Of a stretch of DNA of 64,000 nt, positions 1-9,515 are shown piece by piece. The stretch is from positions 1-64,000 of the forward strand of contig PDZS01000020.1 of assembly GCA_002753225.1 (NCBI GenBank). Direction: 5' to 3'. The first letter of the stretch is position 1, and each line of letters begins with the position of its first letter. Position numbers and translations under genes: made by a program. A model generated the notes under the pieces. That model was not told the origin of the DNA, did no database searches, and saw only the letters and a list, made by a program, of their open reading frames with translations. The stretch is from Deltaproteobacteria bacterium YD0425bin51. GTDB lineage: Bacteria > Desulfobacterota > Desulfobacteria > Desulfobacterales > YD0425bin51.

Positions 1-1
1 T

Positions 2-2002
2 AATAATGAAACATTTTTAAATCTTGTTCAAAAACTTATAGGGTATATTGAAAAATTATTAATTAATGAAGAATCTGACTTTTCTATACTTGAAGAAGGT
101 GTCACCACACTTCAACAGATATGGCGGGATATAAATAATAACACCAATTATAGTACAGATTTATCTCCTTTACTCAAAAAACTTGAAAATAAAGAAGAAG
201 CAAAGGAAATAATTAAAGACATATCAAAAGATGACATAAAGATAATGAAAGACTTTGTTAATGAGTCTTTAGAAAATCTTGAAGTCATTGAAGTAGGACT
301 GGTTAATTTAGAACAGGATCCTGGGGCTAAAGATACAATCAATGCAATTTTCAGGGCATTTCATACAATAAAAGGAGTATCTGGCTTTCTTAATTTAGGA
401 GATGTAAATAAAATAGCACATAGCATTGAAAACCTTCTTGATGCTGCACGACATGGAGAATTTCCTATTACCAATGTCCTCATAGATATAATCCTTGAAG
501 CGGTTGATTTCCTTAAAAAAATAATAAAAGAAATCGAAAACTCGATAGAAACAGGAAAGCTTTCTCTTAGTAATCCTGAAGAGATAGACCATTTAATTTT
601 CAAAATAGAAAGCATAGTAAAAGATGATGCTGTAACAGATACAAAAAAATTAGGTGAGATATTATTAGAGCAGGGAGCAATTGACGAAGATGACCTCAAA
701 GAGACTTTAGTCCTACAGCAAGCTTCACCTGATAAAAGGCTTGGAGAAATTCTTTTAGACGAAAAAAAAGTCGAATCCAAAAAAATAATATCAGCTTTAC
801 GCGAGCAAAAAAAAGGACAACCCTTTTTTGACAGCCAGGTCAAAGTTGATACTTCAAAGCTGGATAATCTTGTTGATCAAACAGGTGAATTAGTAATAGC
901 TCAGGCTATGCTTAGGCAAAATAAATTAATCAAGTCTTTAAACGACCATAATCTATATCAAAACTTAAATAGACTTACTCAAATAATATCTGGCTTACAG
1001 AAAATAGCTCTGTCTATGCGTATGGTTCCAATTAGAACCACTTTTCAAAAAATGGTAAGACTGATAAGGGATCTCTCTAGAACTTCTGGAAAAGAAGTTA
1101 GTCTTGAAATGTCTGGTGAAGACACAGAAATAGACAGAAATGTTGTTGATAAACTTTATGAACCTCTTGTACATATGATAAGAAATGCAGTAGATCATGG
1201 ACTTGAGACCCAAGAAGAAAGAGAAAAAGCAGGTAAAAATAAAAGAGGGAATATTTCTCTTAGAGCGTATCATAAAGGGGGCAATATAATAATAGAAATC
1301 GAAGATGATGGTAAAGGTCTTGATAAAGATAAAATTATCGAAAAAGCAATCTCTACAAACTTAATATCTAAAAATAATGTCCTTTCAGATGCAGAAGCAT
1401 ATGATCTTGTTTTTCTTCCAGGTTTTTCAACGGCAGATAAAATTACAGATATATCAGGCCGCGGAGTTGGGATGGATGTAGTAAAAAAAGTAATAGAAAA
1501 TTTGCGCGGCCATTTACATATTAAATCTCAATATGGAAAAGGTTCGACTTTTATAATAACACTTCCTCTTACTCTAGCAATCATTGACGGAATGGTGGTA
1601 AGAATAGGAGAAGAAAGATATATTATACCAACGCTTGCTATTGTGGAATCATTTAAATTGAAAAAACAAAATTATTATACAATAGAAAACAAAGGAGAAA
1701 TGATTCTGGCAAGAGGGAAATTAGCGCCATTAATTCGATTAGATCGCATATTTTCAATTACAGGACAATCAAAAGAGCCATGGGATGGAATAGTTGTTGT
1801 GGTTGAAAATAAAACCGAACAGAAAGCTTTACTTATAGATGAGTTATTAGGAAAAGAAGAAATTGTAATAAAGAGTCTTGGAGATGTTTTTAAAGAGATA
1901 AAAGGTTTTGCAGGAGGAGCAATATTAGGAGATGGCAGAGTTGGACTTATTCTAGATATAGCAGGACTTTTTGAAGCATCTAATAACATTAAATTAAACT
2001 GA
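2..2002 (+). CDS. cheA: Chemotaxis histidine kinase CheA (5' end outside window)
   Basis: Cytoplasmic chemotaxis kinase that phosphorylates CheY and CheB through its Hpt histidine. The frame is open from nucleotide 2 to the left edge, so the N terminus is missing. The first in-frame ATG at 245 is internal, just before the Hpt domain, and is not taken as the start. Counting codons from nucleotide 2, HTIKG places the phospho-His at 121. A segment with two LGEIL motifs lies at about 215-272, the dimerisation helices (SKLDNLVDQTGELV) near 285, the ATPase N box (HMIRNAVDHGLE) near 390 and the G box (GRGVGMDVV) near 487. A CheW-like receptor-coupling domain runs from about 525 to 666. The LGEIL segment resembles the N-terminal repeats of type II secretion ATPases and is not part of the Escherichia coli protein. 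cheD and cheB follow on the same strand. Confidence 0.95.
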   Translation, partial: NNETFLNLVQKLIGYIEKLLINEESDFSILEEGVTTLQQIWRDINNNTNYSTDLSPLLKKLENKEEAKEIIKDISKDDIKIMKDFVNESLENLEVIEVGLVNLEQDPGAKDTINAIFRAFHTIKGVSGFLNLGDVNKIAHSIENLLDAARHGEFPITNVLIDIILEAVDFLKKIIKEIENSIETGKLSLSNPEEIDHLIFKIESIVKDDAVTDTKKLGEILLEQGAIDEDDLKETLVLQQASPDKRLGEILLDEKKVESKKIISALREQKKGQPFFDSQVKVDTSKLDNLVDQTGELVIAQAMLRQNKLIKSLNDHNLYQNLNRLTQIISGLQKIALSMRMVPIRTTFQKMVRLIRDLSRTSGKEVSLEMSGEDTEIDRNVVDKLYEPLVHMIRNAVDHGLETQEEREKAGKNKRGNISLRAYHKGGNIIIEIEDDGKGLDKDKIIEKAISTNLISKNNVLSDAEAYDLVFLPGFSTADKITDISGRGVGMDVVKKVIENLRGHLHIKSQYGKGSTFIITLPLTLAIIDGMVVRIGEERYIIPTLAIVESFKLKKQNYYTIENKGEMILARGKLAPLIRLDRIFSITGQSKEPWDGIVVVVENKTEQKALLIDELLGKEEIVIKSLGDVFKEIKGFAGGAILGDGRVGLILDIAGLFEASNNIKLN

Positions 2003-2029
2003 TTTATTTTATTTTGAAAGGTAGTTTTT

Positions 2030-2512
2030 TTGGGACTTATTATAGTTGGTGTGTCTGATTTTAAGGTAAGTAATAACCCTGAGTCTACAATTGTAACTTA
2101 TTCACTAGGCTCATGTATTGGAATTACTATTTATGATGCTTACGCAAAGGTAGGTGGAATGCTTCATTTCATGCTTCCAAAATCCAATTTAGATGAAGAA
2201 AAAGCACAAAAAAATCCAGCTATGTTTGCGGATACTGGCATTCCAGCCCTATTTAGGGCAGCTTATAAGTTAGGTGCTAAAAAACAGCGAATGAAAATTG
2301 TAATTGCTGGAGGTGCTCAAATCCTTGATGAAAAGGGCTTTTTTAATATTGGTAAAAGAAATCATATCGCAGTTCAAGAAATATTTTCCAAAAATAACTT
2401 GACTATCAGTTATGAAGATGTTGGAGGTAATATTAATAGAACTCTCAAGCTGGATATCGCGACAGGTGATACATATATCAAAACATCAGGTCAAGGAGAG
2501 AAAAAAATATAA
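2030..2512 (+). CDS. cheD: Chemoreceptor glutamine deamidase CheD
   Basis: CheD deamidates glutamines on methyl-accepting chemotaxis proteins and in many bacteria exchanges partners with CheC. The 160-residue product has the family signature with the catalytic Cys in LGSCIGITIYD and the catalytic His in GGMLHFMLP. The start is a TTG at 2030, preceded by GAAAGG at 2015-2020; no ATG lies close enough upstream of the conserved N-terminal strand. The gene begins 27 bases after cheA, and its stop directly abuts the cheB ATG, so translational coupling is likely. It ends in a short lysine-rich tail. The family assignment is firm; the exact start is less so. Confidence 0.93.
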   Translation: MGLIIVGVSDFKVSNNPESTIVTYSLGSCIGITIYDAYAKVGGMLHFMLPKSNLDEEKAQKNPAMFADTGIPALFRAAYKLGAKKQRMKIVIAGGAQILDEKGFFNIGKRNHIAVQEIFSKNNLTISYEDVGGNINRTLKLDIATGDTYIKTSGQGEKKI

Positions 2513-3559
2513 ATGGATAATGAAGAAAAAAATATAAAGGTTCTTATAGTTGATGATTCAGCTATTGTTCGCAAAGTATTTACAGAAGAATTATCAAAAG
2601 AAAAAGGTATTGAAGTTATAGGAACAGCTCCAGATCCATATGTTGCAAGGGATAAAATAGTAAAATTAAAGCCAGATGTTGTAACTTTAGATATAGAAAT
2701 GCCCCGAATGGATGGACTAACATTTTTAAAAAAATTGATGAAATATTATCCTATACCTGTTATTGTTGTAAGTTCATTGACCAAAAACGGAAGCAAACTA
2801 GCGCTAGAAGCTCTGTCTATAGGAGCTGTAGAAGTTATTTCAAAGCCCTCAACCTCATATTCTGTTGGAGAGATGAGCGTTCAACTTGCCGATAAAATAA
2901 GGGCTGTTGCCAGGATAAAGGTCAACTCTAAACCTAATAGTTTAGAAAAAAAAGGAGTAAACAGGGTATTAGTTCATAAATATACAGGTACTATAGCAGA
3001 TAGAATTATCGCAATAGGTTCTTCTACTGGAGGAACAGAAGCAATTAAAACTATAATTACATCTATGCCAAAAAATTCACCTCCAGTACTTATTGTACAG
3101 CATATGCCTGCTCAATTTACTACATCTTTTGCAGAGAGACTAAATTCTATTTGTGAACCAGAAGTAAAAGAAGCAGAAGATGGGGAAGAAGTAAAAGCAG
3201 GAAAGGTTATAATTGCACCAGGAAATTTCCATATGCTTCTCAGGAAAAAATCAACTAATTATTATGTTCAAATCAAAACAGGTCCTCTTGTCCATCATCA
3301 AAGACCTTCAGTTGATGTGCTTTTTCAGTCTATTGCAGAGACAGCTGGATCTAATGCTGTGGGGATAATACTGACAGGAATGGGTGTAGATGGGGCTTTG
3401 GGGCTTCTTAAAATGAGACAAGCAGGTGCTAGAACTATTGCCCAAGATGAACAAAGCTGTGTAGTTTTTGGAATGCCTCGTGAAGCTATTAAAATAGGTG
3501 CTGCTGAAAAGATTATAAGCATAAATGATATAGCACATACAGCGCTTAATATTATTTAA
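2513..3559 (+). CDS. cheB: Protein-glutamate methylesterase/deamidase CheB
   Basis: CheB removes methyl groups from chemoreceptors when phosphorylated by CheA. The 348-residue protein has an N-terminal receiver domain (DDSAIVRK, phospho-Asp in TLDIEMPRMDG) joined by a linker to the methylesterase domain from about residue 160. The hydrolase triad is visible as Ser in AIGSSTGGTEA, His in VQHMPAQFT and Asp in ILTGMGVDGA. The ATG follows the cheD stop with no gap. Together with cheA and cheD it forms a receptor-adaptation cluster; the methyltransferase CheR and CheY are not in the window. Confidence 0.96.
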   Translation: MDNEEKNIKVLIVDDSAIVRKVFTEELSKEKGIEVIGTAPDPYVARDKIVKLKPDVVTLDIEMPRMDGLTFLKKLMKYYPIPVIVVSSLTKNGSKLALEALSIGAVEVISKPSTSYSVGEMSVQLADKIRAVARIKVNSKPNSLEKKGVNRVLVHKYTGTIADRIIAIGSSTGGTEAIKTIITSMPKNSPPVLIVQHMPAQFTTSFAERLNSICEPEVKEAEDGEEVKAGKVIIAPGNFHMLLRKKSTNYYVQIKTGPLVHHQRPSVDVLFQSIAETAGSNAVGIILTGMGVDGALGLLKMRQAGARTIAQDEQSCVVFGMPREAIKIGAAEKIISINDIAHTALNII

Positions 3560-3574
3560 ATAGCTCCTTAATCA

Positions 3575-3602
3575 TTGACAACCTTTATTTGTGCATTATT
3601 AT
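3575..3602 (+). promoter_or_regulatory. Candidate sigma-70 promoter for dnaJ
   Basis: A perfect -35 hexamer TTGACA (3575-3580) is followed after 16 bases by TATTAT (3597-3602), five of six matches to the -10 consensus. Transcription would begin near 3609, about 44 bases before the dnaJ start. It lies in the 93-base gap after cheB, which has no other gene. No CIRCE or sigma-32 box was recognised. Confidence 0.55.
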
Positions 3603-3652
3603 TGGGTCGATTCATGGTTGTTTTAATTTTTATTTAAAAATAGGGATTTTAA

Positions 3653-4780
3653 ATGGCACGCAAAAGAGATTATTACGAGATACTAGGTGTTGCTAAAGAT
3701 GCAAATGAAACTGAAATAAAAGCAAGCTATAGAAAGCTTGCATTAAAATATCATCCAGATAAAAATCCTGGAGACAACGAAGCTGAAGAAAAATTTAAAG
3801 AAGCAGCTGAAGCTTATGAAGTTTTAAGGGATTCTCAAAAACGGAAGATTTATGACAGGTATGGTCATCAAGGTCTTGAAGGATCAGGGTTCTCTGGTTT
3901 TGGTGGTTTTGAAGATATTTTTTCAACTTTTGGAGATATTTTTGAGGAATTTTTTGGTTTCTCATCAGGCAGGAGATCCTCATATACAAGAAGTAATGCA
4001 AGAAAAGGGAATGATTTAAGGTACGACATGGAACTTGATTTCATGAAAGCTGCTTTTGGGACTGAATCTGAAATAGAAATCAGTAAAACTGAACTATGTC
4101 CTGACTGCAAAGGAAGCGGATGCGAGCCAGGGACACAACCTGAAACATGTAGATATTGCAATGGCGCAGGACAAGTTGCAAGAAGCCAAGGTTTTTTTAC
4201 AATAAAAACAACATGTCCATATTGTCATGGAAAAGGACAAACTATTGCTCAAGGATGTTCAAAATGCAGATCGCAGGGGAGAGTGGTTGTACATAAAAAA
4301 GTTACGGTAAAAATACCTCCAGGGGTCGATACAGGTTCTAGATTAAGGCTTACTGGTGAAGGTGAAGCAGGTTTAAATGGTGGTCCTCATGGCGATCTTT
4401 ATGTATTCTTACATATAAAACAACATGATTTTTTTAAGCGTGATAATGACAATATTATTTGCCAAATCCCGATTTCTTTTGTTCAGGCAGCACTTGGAGA
4501 TAAAATAAAAGTACCTACATTAACAGGAGAAAAAATCCTTGAGATTCCAAAAGGAACACAACCTAACGATGTGTTTTATTTTCAAGGAGAGGGAATTCCA
4601 TCTTTAAGAAATAGCAATATCCGTGGAGATCAACTTATTCAAGTACTTATAAAAACACCTACTAATTTAAGTAAAAAACAAGAATCGTTACTTAGAGAAT
4701 TTGCGGATCTTGAATCTAGTAAATTCTCTCAAAGGCTAAAAAATTTATTAAAAGGCGATAAGTCAAGCGCTGTAAATTAG
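3653..4780 (+). CDS. dnaJ: Co-chaperone DnaJ
   Basis: Class I J-protein that stimulates the DnaK ATPase and holds unfolded polypeptides in the cytoplasm. The order is canonical: J domain at residues 1-70 with the HPD tripeptide in YHPDKNPGD, a Gly/Phe-rich linker ([12 protein letters not shown]) to about 105, four zinc-binding Cys motifs at about 145-215, then the C-terminal substrate domains. The first three zinc motifs fit CxxCxGxG ([24 protein letters not shown]). The fourth is CSKCRSQG, where Ser replaces the usual Gly but both cysteines remain. The length of 375 residues is normal. A QueD-family gene follows after 11 bases. Confidence 0.97.
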   Translation: MARKRDYYEILGVAKDANETEIKASYRKLALKYHPDKNPGDNEAEEKFKEAAEAYEVLRDSQKRKIYDRYGHQGLEGSGFSGFGGFEDIFSTFGDIFEEFFGFSSGRRSSYTRSNARKGNDLRYDMELDFMKAAFGTESEIEISKTELCPDCKGSGCEPGTQPETCRYCNGAGQVARSQGFFTIKTTCPYCHGKGQTIAQGCSKCRSQGRVVVHKKVTVKIPPGVDTGSRLRLTGEGEAGLNGGPHGDLYVFLHIKQHDFFKRDNDNIICQIPISFVQAALGDKIKVPTLTGEKILEIPKGTQPNDVFYFQGEGIPSLRNSNIRGDQLIQVLIKTPTNLSKKQESLLREFADLESSKFSQRLKNLLKGDKSSAVN

Positions 4781-4791
4781 GGGTTAAAATT

Positions 4792-5160
4792 ATGTTTGAG
4801 TTAAAAATAATTACAACTTTTGCTGCAGCTCATCAGCTTAAAATGGTTGCAAAAAAATGTGAAAATTTACATGGCCATAACTGGAAGATTGAGGTCTGTG
4901 TGGTAGGTAATGATTTAACTGATGCAGGGATTGTGATGGATTTCGGGCAGCTTAAAAATATGGTGTCTGAAATAACCTCCAAACTTGATCATAAATATTT
5001 AAACGATCTACCCTTTTTTCATGAGAACAATTCTTCATCTGAAAATATTGCAAAATATATTGCGAATGAACTGTCCGCACAACTTGCTAGTAGTCATATT
5101 AAAGTATCAAAAGTAACTGCATGGGAGTCAGACGACGCTGCTGCAACTTATATTTGCTGA
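4792..5160 (+). CDS. queD: 6-carboxytetrahydropterin synthase / PTPS family (QueD-like)
   Basis: Member of the 6-pyruvoyl-tetrahydropterin synthase family. QueD members convert dihydroneopterin triphosphate to 6-carboxy-tetrahydropterin for queuosine. The 122-residue protein carries the zinc histidines in FAAAHQL and LHGHNW, the catalytic Cys in AKKCENLHG, and the conserved HKYLND and WESDDAA motifs, where the Glu binds the pterin. It is co-oriented with dnaJ, 11 bases downstream, and is followed by a terminator. No other queuosine gene is in the window, so a folate-related role within the family cannot be ruled out. Confidence 0.88.
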   Translation: MFELKIITTFAAAHQLKMVAKKCENLHGHNWKIEVCVVGNDLTDAGIVMDFGQLKNMVSEITSKLDHKYLNDLPFFHENNSSSENIAKYIANELSAQLASSHIKVSKVTAWESDDAAATYIC

Positions 5161-5225
5161 TAATCTCGCCAAATTTATATAAAATCTAAGAATCTATTGA
5201 TTTTAAGTAGGGTATCAGATATATT

Positions 5226-5277
5226 AAAGCCTCCACTTAAAAACGGAAGAAGCTTTTTTATATTAAATGGAGGCTTT
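5226..5277 (+). terminator. Rho-independent terminator after dnaJ-queD
   Basis: AAAGCCTCCACTTAA at 5226-5240 can pair with TTAAATGGAGGCTTT about 22 bases later, 14 of 15 positions, and the second arm runs into TTTTT. The structure lies 66 bases after the queD stop and 130 bases before ftsE, so it should separate the two units. The remaining sequence up to 5407 shows no gene or convincing promoter. Confidence 0.75.
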
Positions 5278-5407
5278 TTGCCAAGGAAAACTGAAAGCAG
5301 CACTCCTTGAACATGAAAAAATTTATACCAAATCAAATATATGCTGGTCAACCAAAAATACAACAGAATAATATTCTTCACACTTCTTATCCTTTTTTAT
5401 TAGAATA

Positions 5408-6082
5408 ATGGAAAATCAAAATAATGAAGTCATAATTCAACTGTTTCATGTACATAAACGCTATGGTGGGAAAAATGCGATTATTGATGTTACAGTTAAT
5501 TTTTTTAAAAATGAGTTTGTTTTTATAACAGGTCCTAGTGGAGCTGGGAAAAGCACTCTTATGAAGCTTTTATACCTTGGAGAACCTGCTTCTGAAGGAC
5601 AAATTATAATTGAAGGCGTAAATTTATCAAGGCTATCAAATAGCCAAATTCCTTTTTTAAGAAGAAAATTTGGAATTATATTTCAAGATTTTAGACTAAT
5701 TAATACAAAAAATGTTTATGAAAATGTTTCTCTTGTTTTAGAGTCTATGGGAATGAACAGAAAATATATTCAAAAAAAAGTAAAAATTGTCCTTAGGATG
5801 GTTGGAATGGAAGACAGGGGGAACAATTATCCTTTGAGCTTGTCTGGTGGTGAACAGCAAAGAATTGCAATAGCAAGAGCTATGGTTGGGGATCCTAAAA
5901 TAATTCTTGCTGACGAACCAACAGCTAGCCTTGATTCTGAATCAGCTGATGCTGTTTTAGAGCTTCTTAAAACTGCTCACTCTAAAGGAACTACAATAAT
6001 TGTTTCTACCCATGACAAAGAATTAATTCGTAAAATGGGAACAAGAGTGCTACATCTCAAAGAAGGTCAAGTTCAAGAATGA
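5408..6082 (+). CDS. ftsE: Cell division ABC ATPase FtsE
   Basis: Cytoplasmic ATPase of the FtsEX complex, which uses ATP hydrolysis to control septal peptidoglycan hydrolases from inside the cell. The 224-residue product shows Walker [10 protein letters not shown], the ABC signature LSGGEQQR, Walker [13 protein letters not shown] and the H-loop STHDKEL. It heads the run ftsE-ftsX-envC-like-ctpA, and its stop overlaps the ftsX start as ATGA. A recognisable Shine-Dalgarno sequence is lacking before the ATG at 5408, which follows a T-rich tract. Confidence 0.95.
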   Translation: MENQNNEVIIQLFHVHKRYGGKNAIIDVTVNFFKNEFVFITGPSGAGKSTLMKLLYLGEPASEGQIIIEGVNLSRLSNSQIPFLRRKFGIIFQDFRLINTKNVYENVSLVLESMGMNRKYIQKKVKIVLRMVGMEDRGNNYPLSLSGGEQQRIAIARAMVGDPKIILADEPTASLDSESADAVLELLKTAHSKGTTIIVSTHDKELIRKMGTRVLHLKEGQVQE

Positions 6083-6972
6083 AAACATTTATGCTCGATA
6101 TATTTATAAAGCGTGCATTAGCAGATATGAAAAGCAACAAATTTTTAAACATTATTGCCATAATAACTCTAGGCCTTTCAATTTTAATTGTAAGCGCTTT
6201 CCTTTTATTCTTAATTAATATAAATGAAGTAATTGATTCTTGTAAAAAAAGCGTTAGAATTATGGCATATCTTGACCCTGGTTTTGAAGAAGTTCAGCTT
6301 GAAGGTATTAAACAGAGAATTCGTGAAATGGATGGAGTGTCTGAAATTATTTTTATTTCAAAAGAAGAAGCATTAAAAAGACTAAAAGAACAGATGAAAA
6401 GACAGTCTTCTTTATTTGAAAATATAGATACAAACCCTCTTCCTGATTCTTTTGAAGTTCAAATAGCACCTAATTTTGAAACAGATGAAAAAATGGAAGC
6501 TCTTGCACAAAAAATTGAAAAGCTTCCCTCTGTTCAAGAAGTTGAATATGGTCGCAAATGGGTTAATAAATTTACAAGAGTAGTCAATATTTTCAAAATT
6601 ACAGCTTTTGTTATGGCGCTCTTTTTTTTACTTGCTGCTATATTCATAATGGCAAATACAATCCGTCTTCTTTTATATTCAAAAAGAGAAGAGATTCAAA
6701 TCATGAGACTCGTAGGCGCAACAGACAGCTTTATTAAATGGCCATTTTATATAGAAGGATTAATTATGGGAGGTATAGGTGGAATTATTGGAATAAGTAT
6801 GCTTTTTTTAGTATTTATTTTCATATCCATTAATGTTTCTCAAGATTTGGCGTCAGATTTTGTTAGTATTCGGTTTTTTTCTATAAAAGACTCAATATGG
6901 GTGATATCTTCTAGTATGTTTGTCGGATGGTTAGGATGTTATCTTTCATTAAAACAATTTTTAAAAGCTTAA
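6079..6972 (+). CDS. ftsX: Cell division membrane protein FtsX
   Basis: Inner-membrane partner of FtsE that passes the ATPase signal to a periplasmic hydrolase activator. The 297-residue protein has the family topology: a first membrane segment at about residues 22-46, a periplasmic loop of roughly 120 residues that would contact the EnvC-type coiled coil, and three C-terminal segments at about 172-196, 222-248 and 268-290. It overlaps ftsE by four bases and the following gene by about 37, indicating strong coupling across all three genes. Confidence 0.94.
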   Translation: MKTFMLDIFIKRALADMKSNKFLNIIAIITLGLSILIVSAFLLFLININEVIDSCKKSVRIMAYLDPGFEEVQLEGIKQRIREMDGVSEIIFISKEEALKRLKEQMKRQSSLFENIDTNPLPDSFEVQIAPNFETDEKMEALAQKIEKLPSVQEVEYGRKWVNKFTRVVNIFKITAFVMALFFLLAAIFIMANTIRLLLYSKREEIQIMRLVGATDSFIKWPFYIEGLIMGGIGGIIGISMLFLVFIFISINVSQDLASDFVSIRFFSIKDSIWVISSSMFVGWLGCYLSLKQFLKA

Positions 6973-8108
6973 TTATTTTTTTAATATTTCAAATTAGCAC
7001 AGCAATTGCTTCTGACTTAGAAGATGTAAAAAAGAAAGCAGAGGAAATTTTAGGTTCTATTGAAATTCAAAAGAATCAATTTGAAAAACTTAAAAAAAAT
7101 GAAATTTTAATAATAAATAGATTAGACGATATTGATCGAAATATTAATAAAACTTCTAAAAAAATCGCTACCCTTAAAAAAAAAGCTTCAGATTTAGATG
7201 AAAAAATAAAAGAAACTGCTAAAGCTGTATCAGTTGTTACCGAAAGGATAAAAGAACGAGAAAATTATGCAAAAAATCGTTTGTCTGCTCTATATAAAAT
7301 ATACTCCATTGGGAAGCTTAATATAATAGCTTCTGCTGACTCAGTTTATAATTTTTTCCAATGGAAAACTGCGATGGAACGTATTTGCAGTTATGATGAT
7401 AAAAATATAAGCGGATTGATTTCTGATAGAGAAAGTTTAAAAAATCTATATGTTCAAATAGATAATGAAAAAAAAGAACTTGTTAAATCTACAGAAGATT
7501 ATAACAAGCAAATTGAAGCTCTTTCTAATGAAAAGAATAAACGTTCATCAATGCTATCTGATATTAGAGATGAAAAATCTTATAAAATAGCAGTTATTGC
7601 TTCCCTAGAGGAAGCGCAAAAATCCTTAGAACAAACTATTGATTCTTTAAATGGTAACATAGAAACTAATTTGCAGAAACCTTTACCTAAAATTAGTTTT
7701 AAAAAACAGTCGTCTAAATTTATAATGCCAGTAAAAGGGAAGATTATTTCTTTCTTTGGAACATTTACAAACTCAAAACTTAATGTTCAAACCTATAATA
7801 ATGGAATTAATATAAAGGCAGTACAAGGAGAACCAGTTAGAGCTGCAAGATCAGGAAAAATACTTTATGCAGACTGGTTAAAAGGCTATGGTAATGTAGT
7901 AATTGTTGAGCATACTGATGGCTTCTATACTGTTTATGGACATGCTGAAGATATAGTTAAAACAAAAGGTGACAATGTAGAATCAGGTGATATAATTGCA
8001 ACAGTTGGCGAAACAGGTTCTCTTATAGGACCTTCTTTATATTTTGAAGTTCGCCATAGAGGAAAGCCCGTAGATCCACTAAAGTGGATGAATATAAATA
8101 ATGGATAA
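6936..8108 (+). CDS. envC: EnvC-like murein hydrolase activator
   Basis: Periplasmic activator of septal amidases, recruited by FtsEX. The start chosen is ATG 6936, which begins directly with a signal peptide (MLSFIKTIFKSLIIFLIF). ATG 6927 is an alternative adding three residues. A long coiled coil follows at about residues 25-235, then a LytM/M23 domain at about 265-388. Zinc-ligand motifs of active M23 peptidases are degenerate: the first motif reads NNGINIKA without the usual His, and the last reads LYFEVRHRG where active enzymes have His-x-Phe. This fits an activator rather than a peptidase. The order ftsE-ftsX-activator-ctpA supports the call. Confidence 0.88.
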   Translation: MLSFIKTIFKSLIIFLIFQISTAIASDLEDVKKKAEEILGSIEIQKNQFEKLKKNEILIINRLDDIDRNINKTSKKIATLKKKASDLDEKIKETAKAVSVVTERIKERENYAKNRLSALYKIYSIGKLNIIASADSVYNFFQWKTAMERICSYDDKNISGLISDRESLKNLYVQIDNEKKELVKSTEDYNKQIEALSNEKNKRSSMLSDIRDEKSYKIAVIASLEEAQKSLEQTIDSLNGNIETNLQKPLPKISFKKQSSKFIMPVKGKIISFFGTFTNSKLNVQTYNNGINIKAVQGEPVRAARSGKILYADWLKGYGNVVIVEHTDGFYTVYGHAEDIVKTKGDNVESGDIIATVGETGSLIGPSLYFEVRHRGKPVDPLKWMNINNG

Positions 8109-8120
8109 AAGGAGCAATCA

Positions 8121-9509
8121 ATGTTTATACACAAAAAGGCGCAAATTAAATTGTACATCATGACAGCAATTGCTGTTGTCTTTTTCACTATAGGAACAGG
8201 CTCTTCCAAGAGCACTCCATCTTCTAGTGATGAAACTTATAAAGGACTCAAATTATTTTCAGATGTCATCGAAATAATAGAAAAAAACTATGTTGACCCT
8301 GTTGATGCCAAAGATTTAATTCAGAAGGCTATACAAGGAATGATTAGTACCCTTGATCCACATTCTCAACTTCTTCCTCCCGAAGCTTTTGAAGAATTGC
8401 AAGTGGATACAAAAGGAGAGTTTGGAGGAATTGGGATTGTTATAACTGTTGAAAAAGGTGCAATAACTGTTGTATCACCAATAGAAGGAACTCCAGCCTA
8501 TAAAGCCGGTGTTTTAGCTAGAGATATTATTGTTAAAGTGAACGGTGAATCCACAAAAGATATGATGCTTTGGGAAGCAGTAAGAAAAATGAGAGGACCA
8601 AAAGGTACCAAAGTTGTAATAACAGTCTTTAGAGAAGGTGCCCAGGAACCCATAGAATTTACACTTGTTAGAGATATTATTCCCATTGAAAGCGTAAGAT
8701 ATGTAACCTTAAAACCAGGTTATGGATATGTTTGGGTAACTAATTTCAGAGATAATACAGCTCAAGATTTAGGGAAAGCATTGTCAAATCTTGAGGGAAG
8801 TAAAGCAGGCTTAAAGGGATTAATACTAGATTTAAGAAATAATCCCGGCGGACTCTTAAATGAATCTGTTAAAGTTGCAGATATTTTTCTAGAAAAAGGG
8901 ATTATTGTTACAATCAAAGGACGGCATAAAAAGAATACACAGGAATACACAGCCCATGCTGATGGTAACAGACACAATTATCCTATAGTAGTATTAATAA
9001 ATGGGGGAAGCGCAAGTGCTGCTGAAATTGTTGCTGGAGCTTTGCAGGATAATAAACGAGGGCTTGTGATTGGAACCACTTCTTTTGGTAAAGGTTCTGT
9101 CCAGACTGTTGAAGCCCTTAGGGATGGTTATGGTTTAAAATATACAATAGCTCTTTATTATACGCCAAGTGGAAAATCTATTCAGGCTCAGGGAATAATT
9201 CCTGATATTGTTATAAAACCTAAAATGTTAGAAGAAGATGATTCAAAACTTGAAGATAATTATCCTAAGGAAAAAGACCTTAAAAATCATTTAGAAACAA
9301 ATCAAAAGGGAGAACTAAAGAAAGAACCCAAAAAAGAGGTCAAAGAAGAACCCAAAAAAAATGACAAAAAAGAAGAAAAGAAAAATCTTCCATTCACAGA
9401 ATATAGGCATGGTCCTTTAACAGCTGAAATCTTATTATCTGACAATCAAGTAAATCGAGCTCTTGAAATTCTTATTAGTTATGATTTCTTGAAAGGGATG
9501 CAGATATAA
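8121..9509 (+). CDS. ctpA: Carboxy-terminal processing protease, S41 family
   Basis: Periplasmic serine protease with a Ser-Lys catalytic pair that trims C termini; related proteases act on cell-wall enzymes and division proteins. The 462-residue protein has an N-terminal export signal or anchor (about 12-32), a PDZ domain (about 90-170, with FGGIGIVI) and an S41 core. The nucleophile lies in NGGSASAAE and the lysine in TSFGKGSVQ. A Lys/Glu-rich linker at about 385-430 precedes a short tail, an addition seen in CtpA-type proteins. A clear Shine-Dalgarno (AAAGGAG) precedes the ATG, 12 bases after the envC-like gene. Confidence 0.94.
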   Translation: MFIHKKAQIKLYIMTAIAVVFFTIGTGSSKSTPSSSDETYKGLKLFSDVIEIIEKNYVDPVDAKDLIQKAIQGMISTLDPHSQLLPPEAFEELQVDTKGEFGGIGIVITVEKGAITVVSPIEGTPAYKAGVLARDIIVKVNGESTKDMMLWEAVRKMRGPKGTKVVITVFREGAQEPIEFTLVRDIIPIESVRYVTLKPGYGYVWVTNFRDNTAQDLGKALSNLEGSKAGLKGLILDLRNNPGGLLNESVKVADIFLEKGIIVTIKGRHKKNTQEYTAHADGNRHNYPIVVLINGGSASAAEIVAGALQDNKRGLVIGTTSFGKGSVQTVEALRDGYGLKYTIALYYTPSGKSIQAQGIIPDIVIKPKMLEEDDSKLEDNYPKEKDLKNHLETNQKGELKKEPKKEVKEEPKKNDKKEEKKNLPFTEYRHGPLTAEILLSDNQVNRALEILISYDFLKGMQI

Positions 9510-9515
9510 GACAAA

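Noticed and set aside
5161..5407. Riboswitch or small RNA before ftsE
   Set aside because: Only a terminator-type hairpin is supported; no known riboswitch core was recognised.
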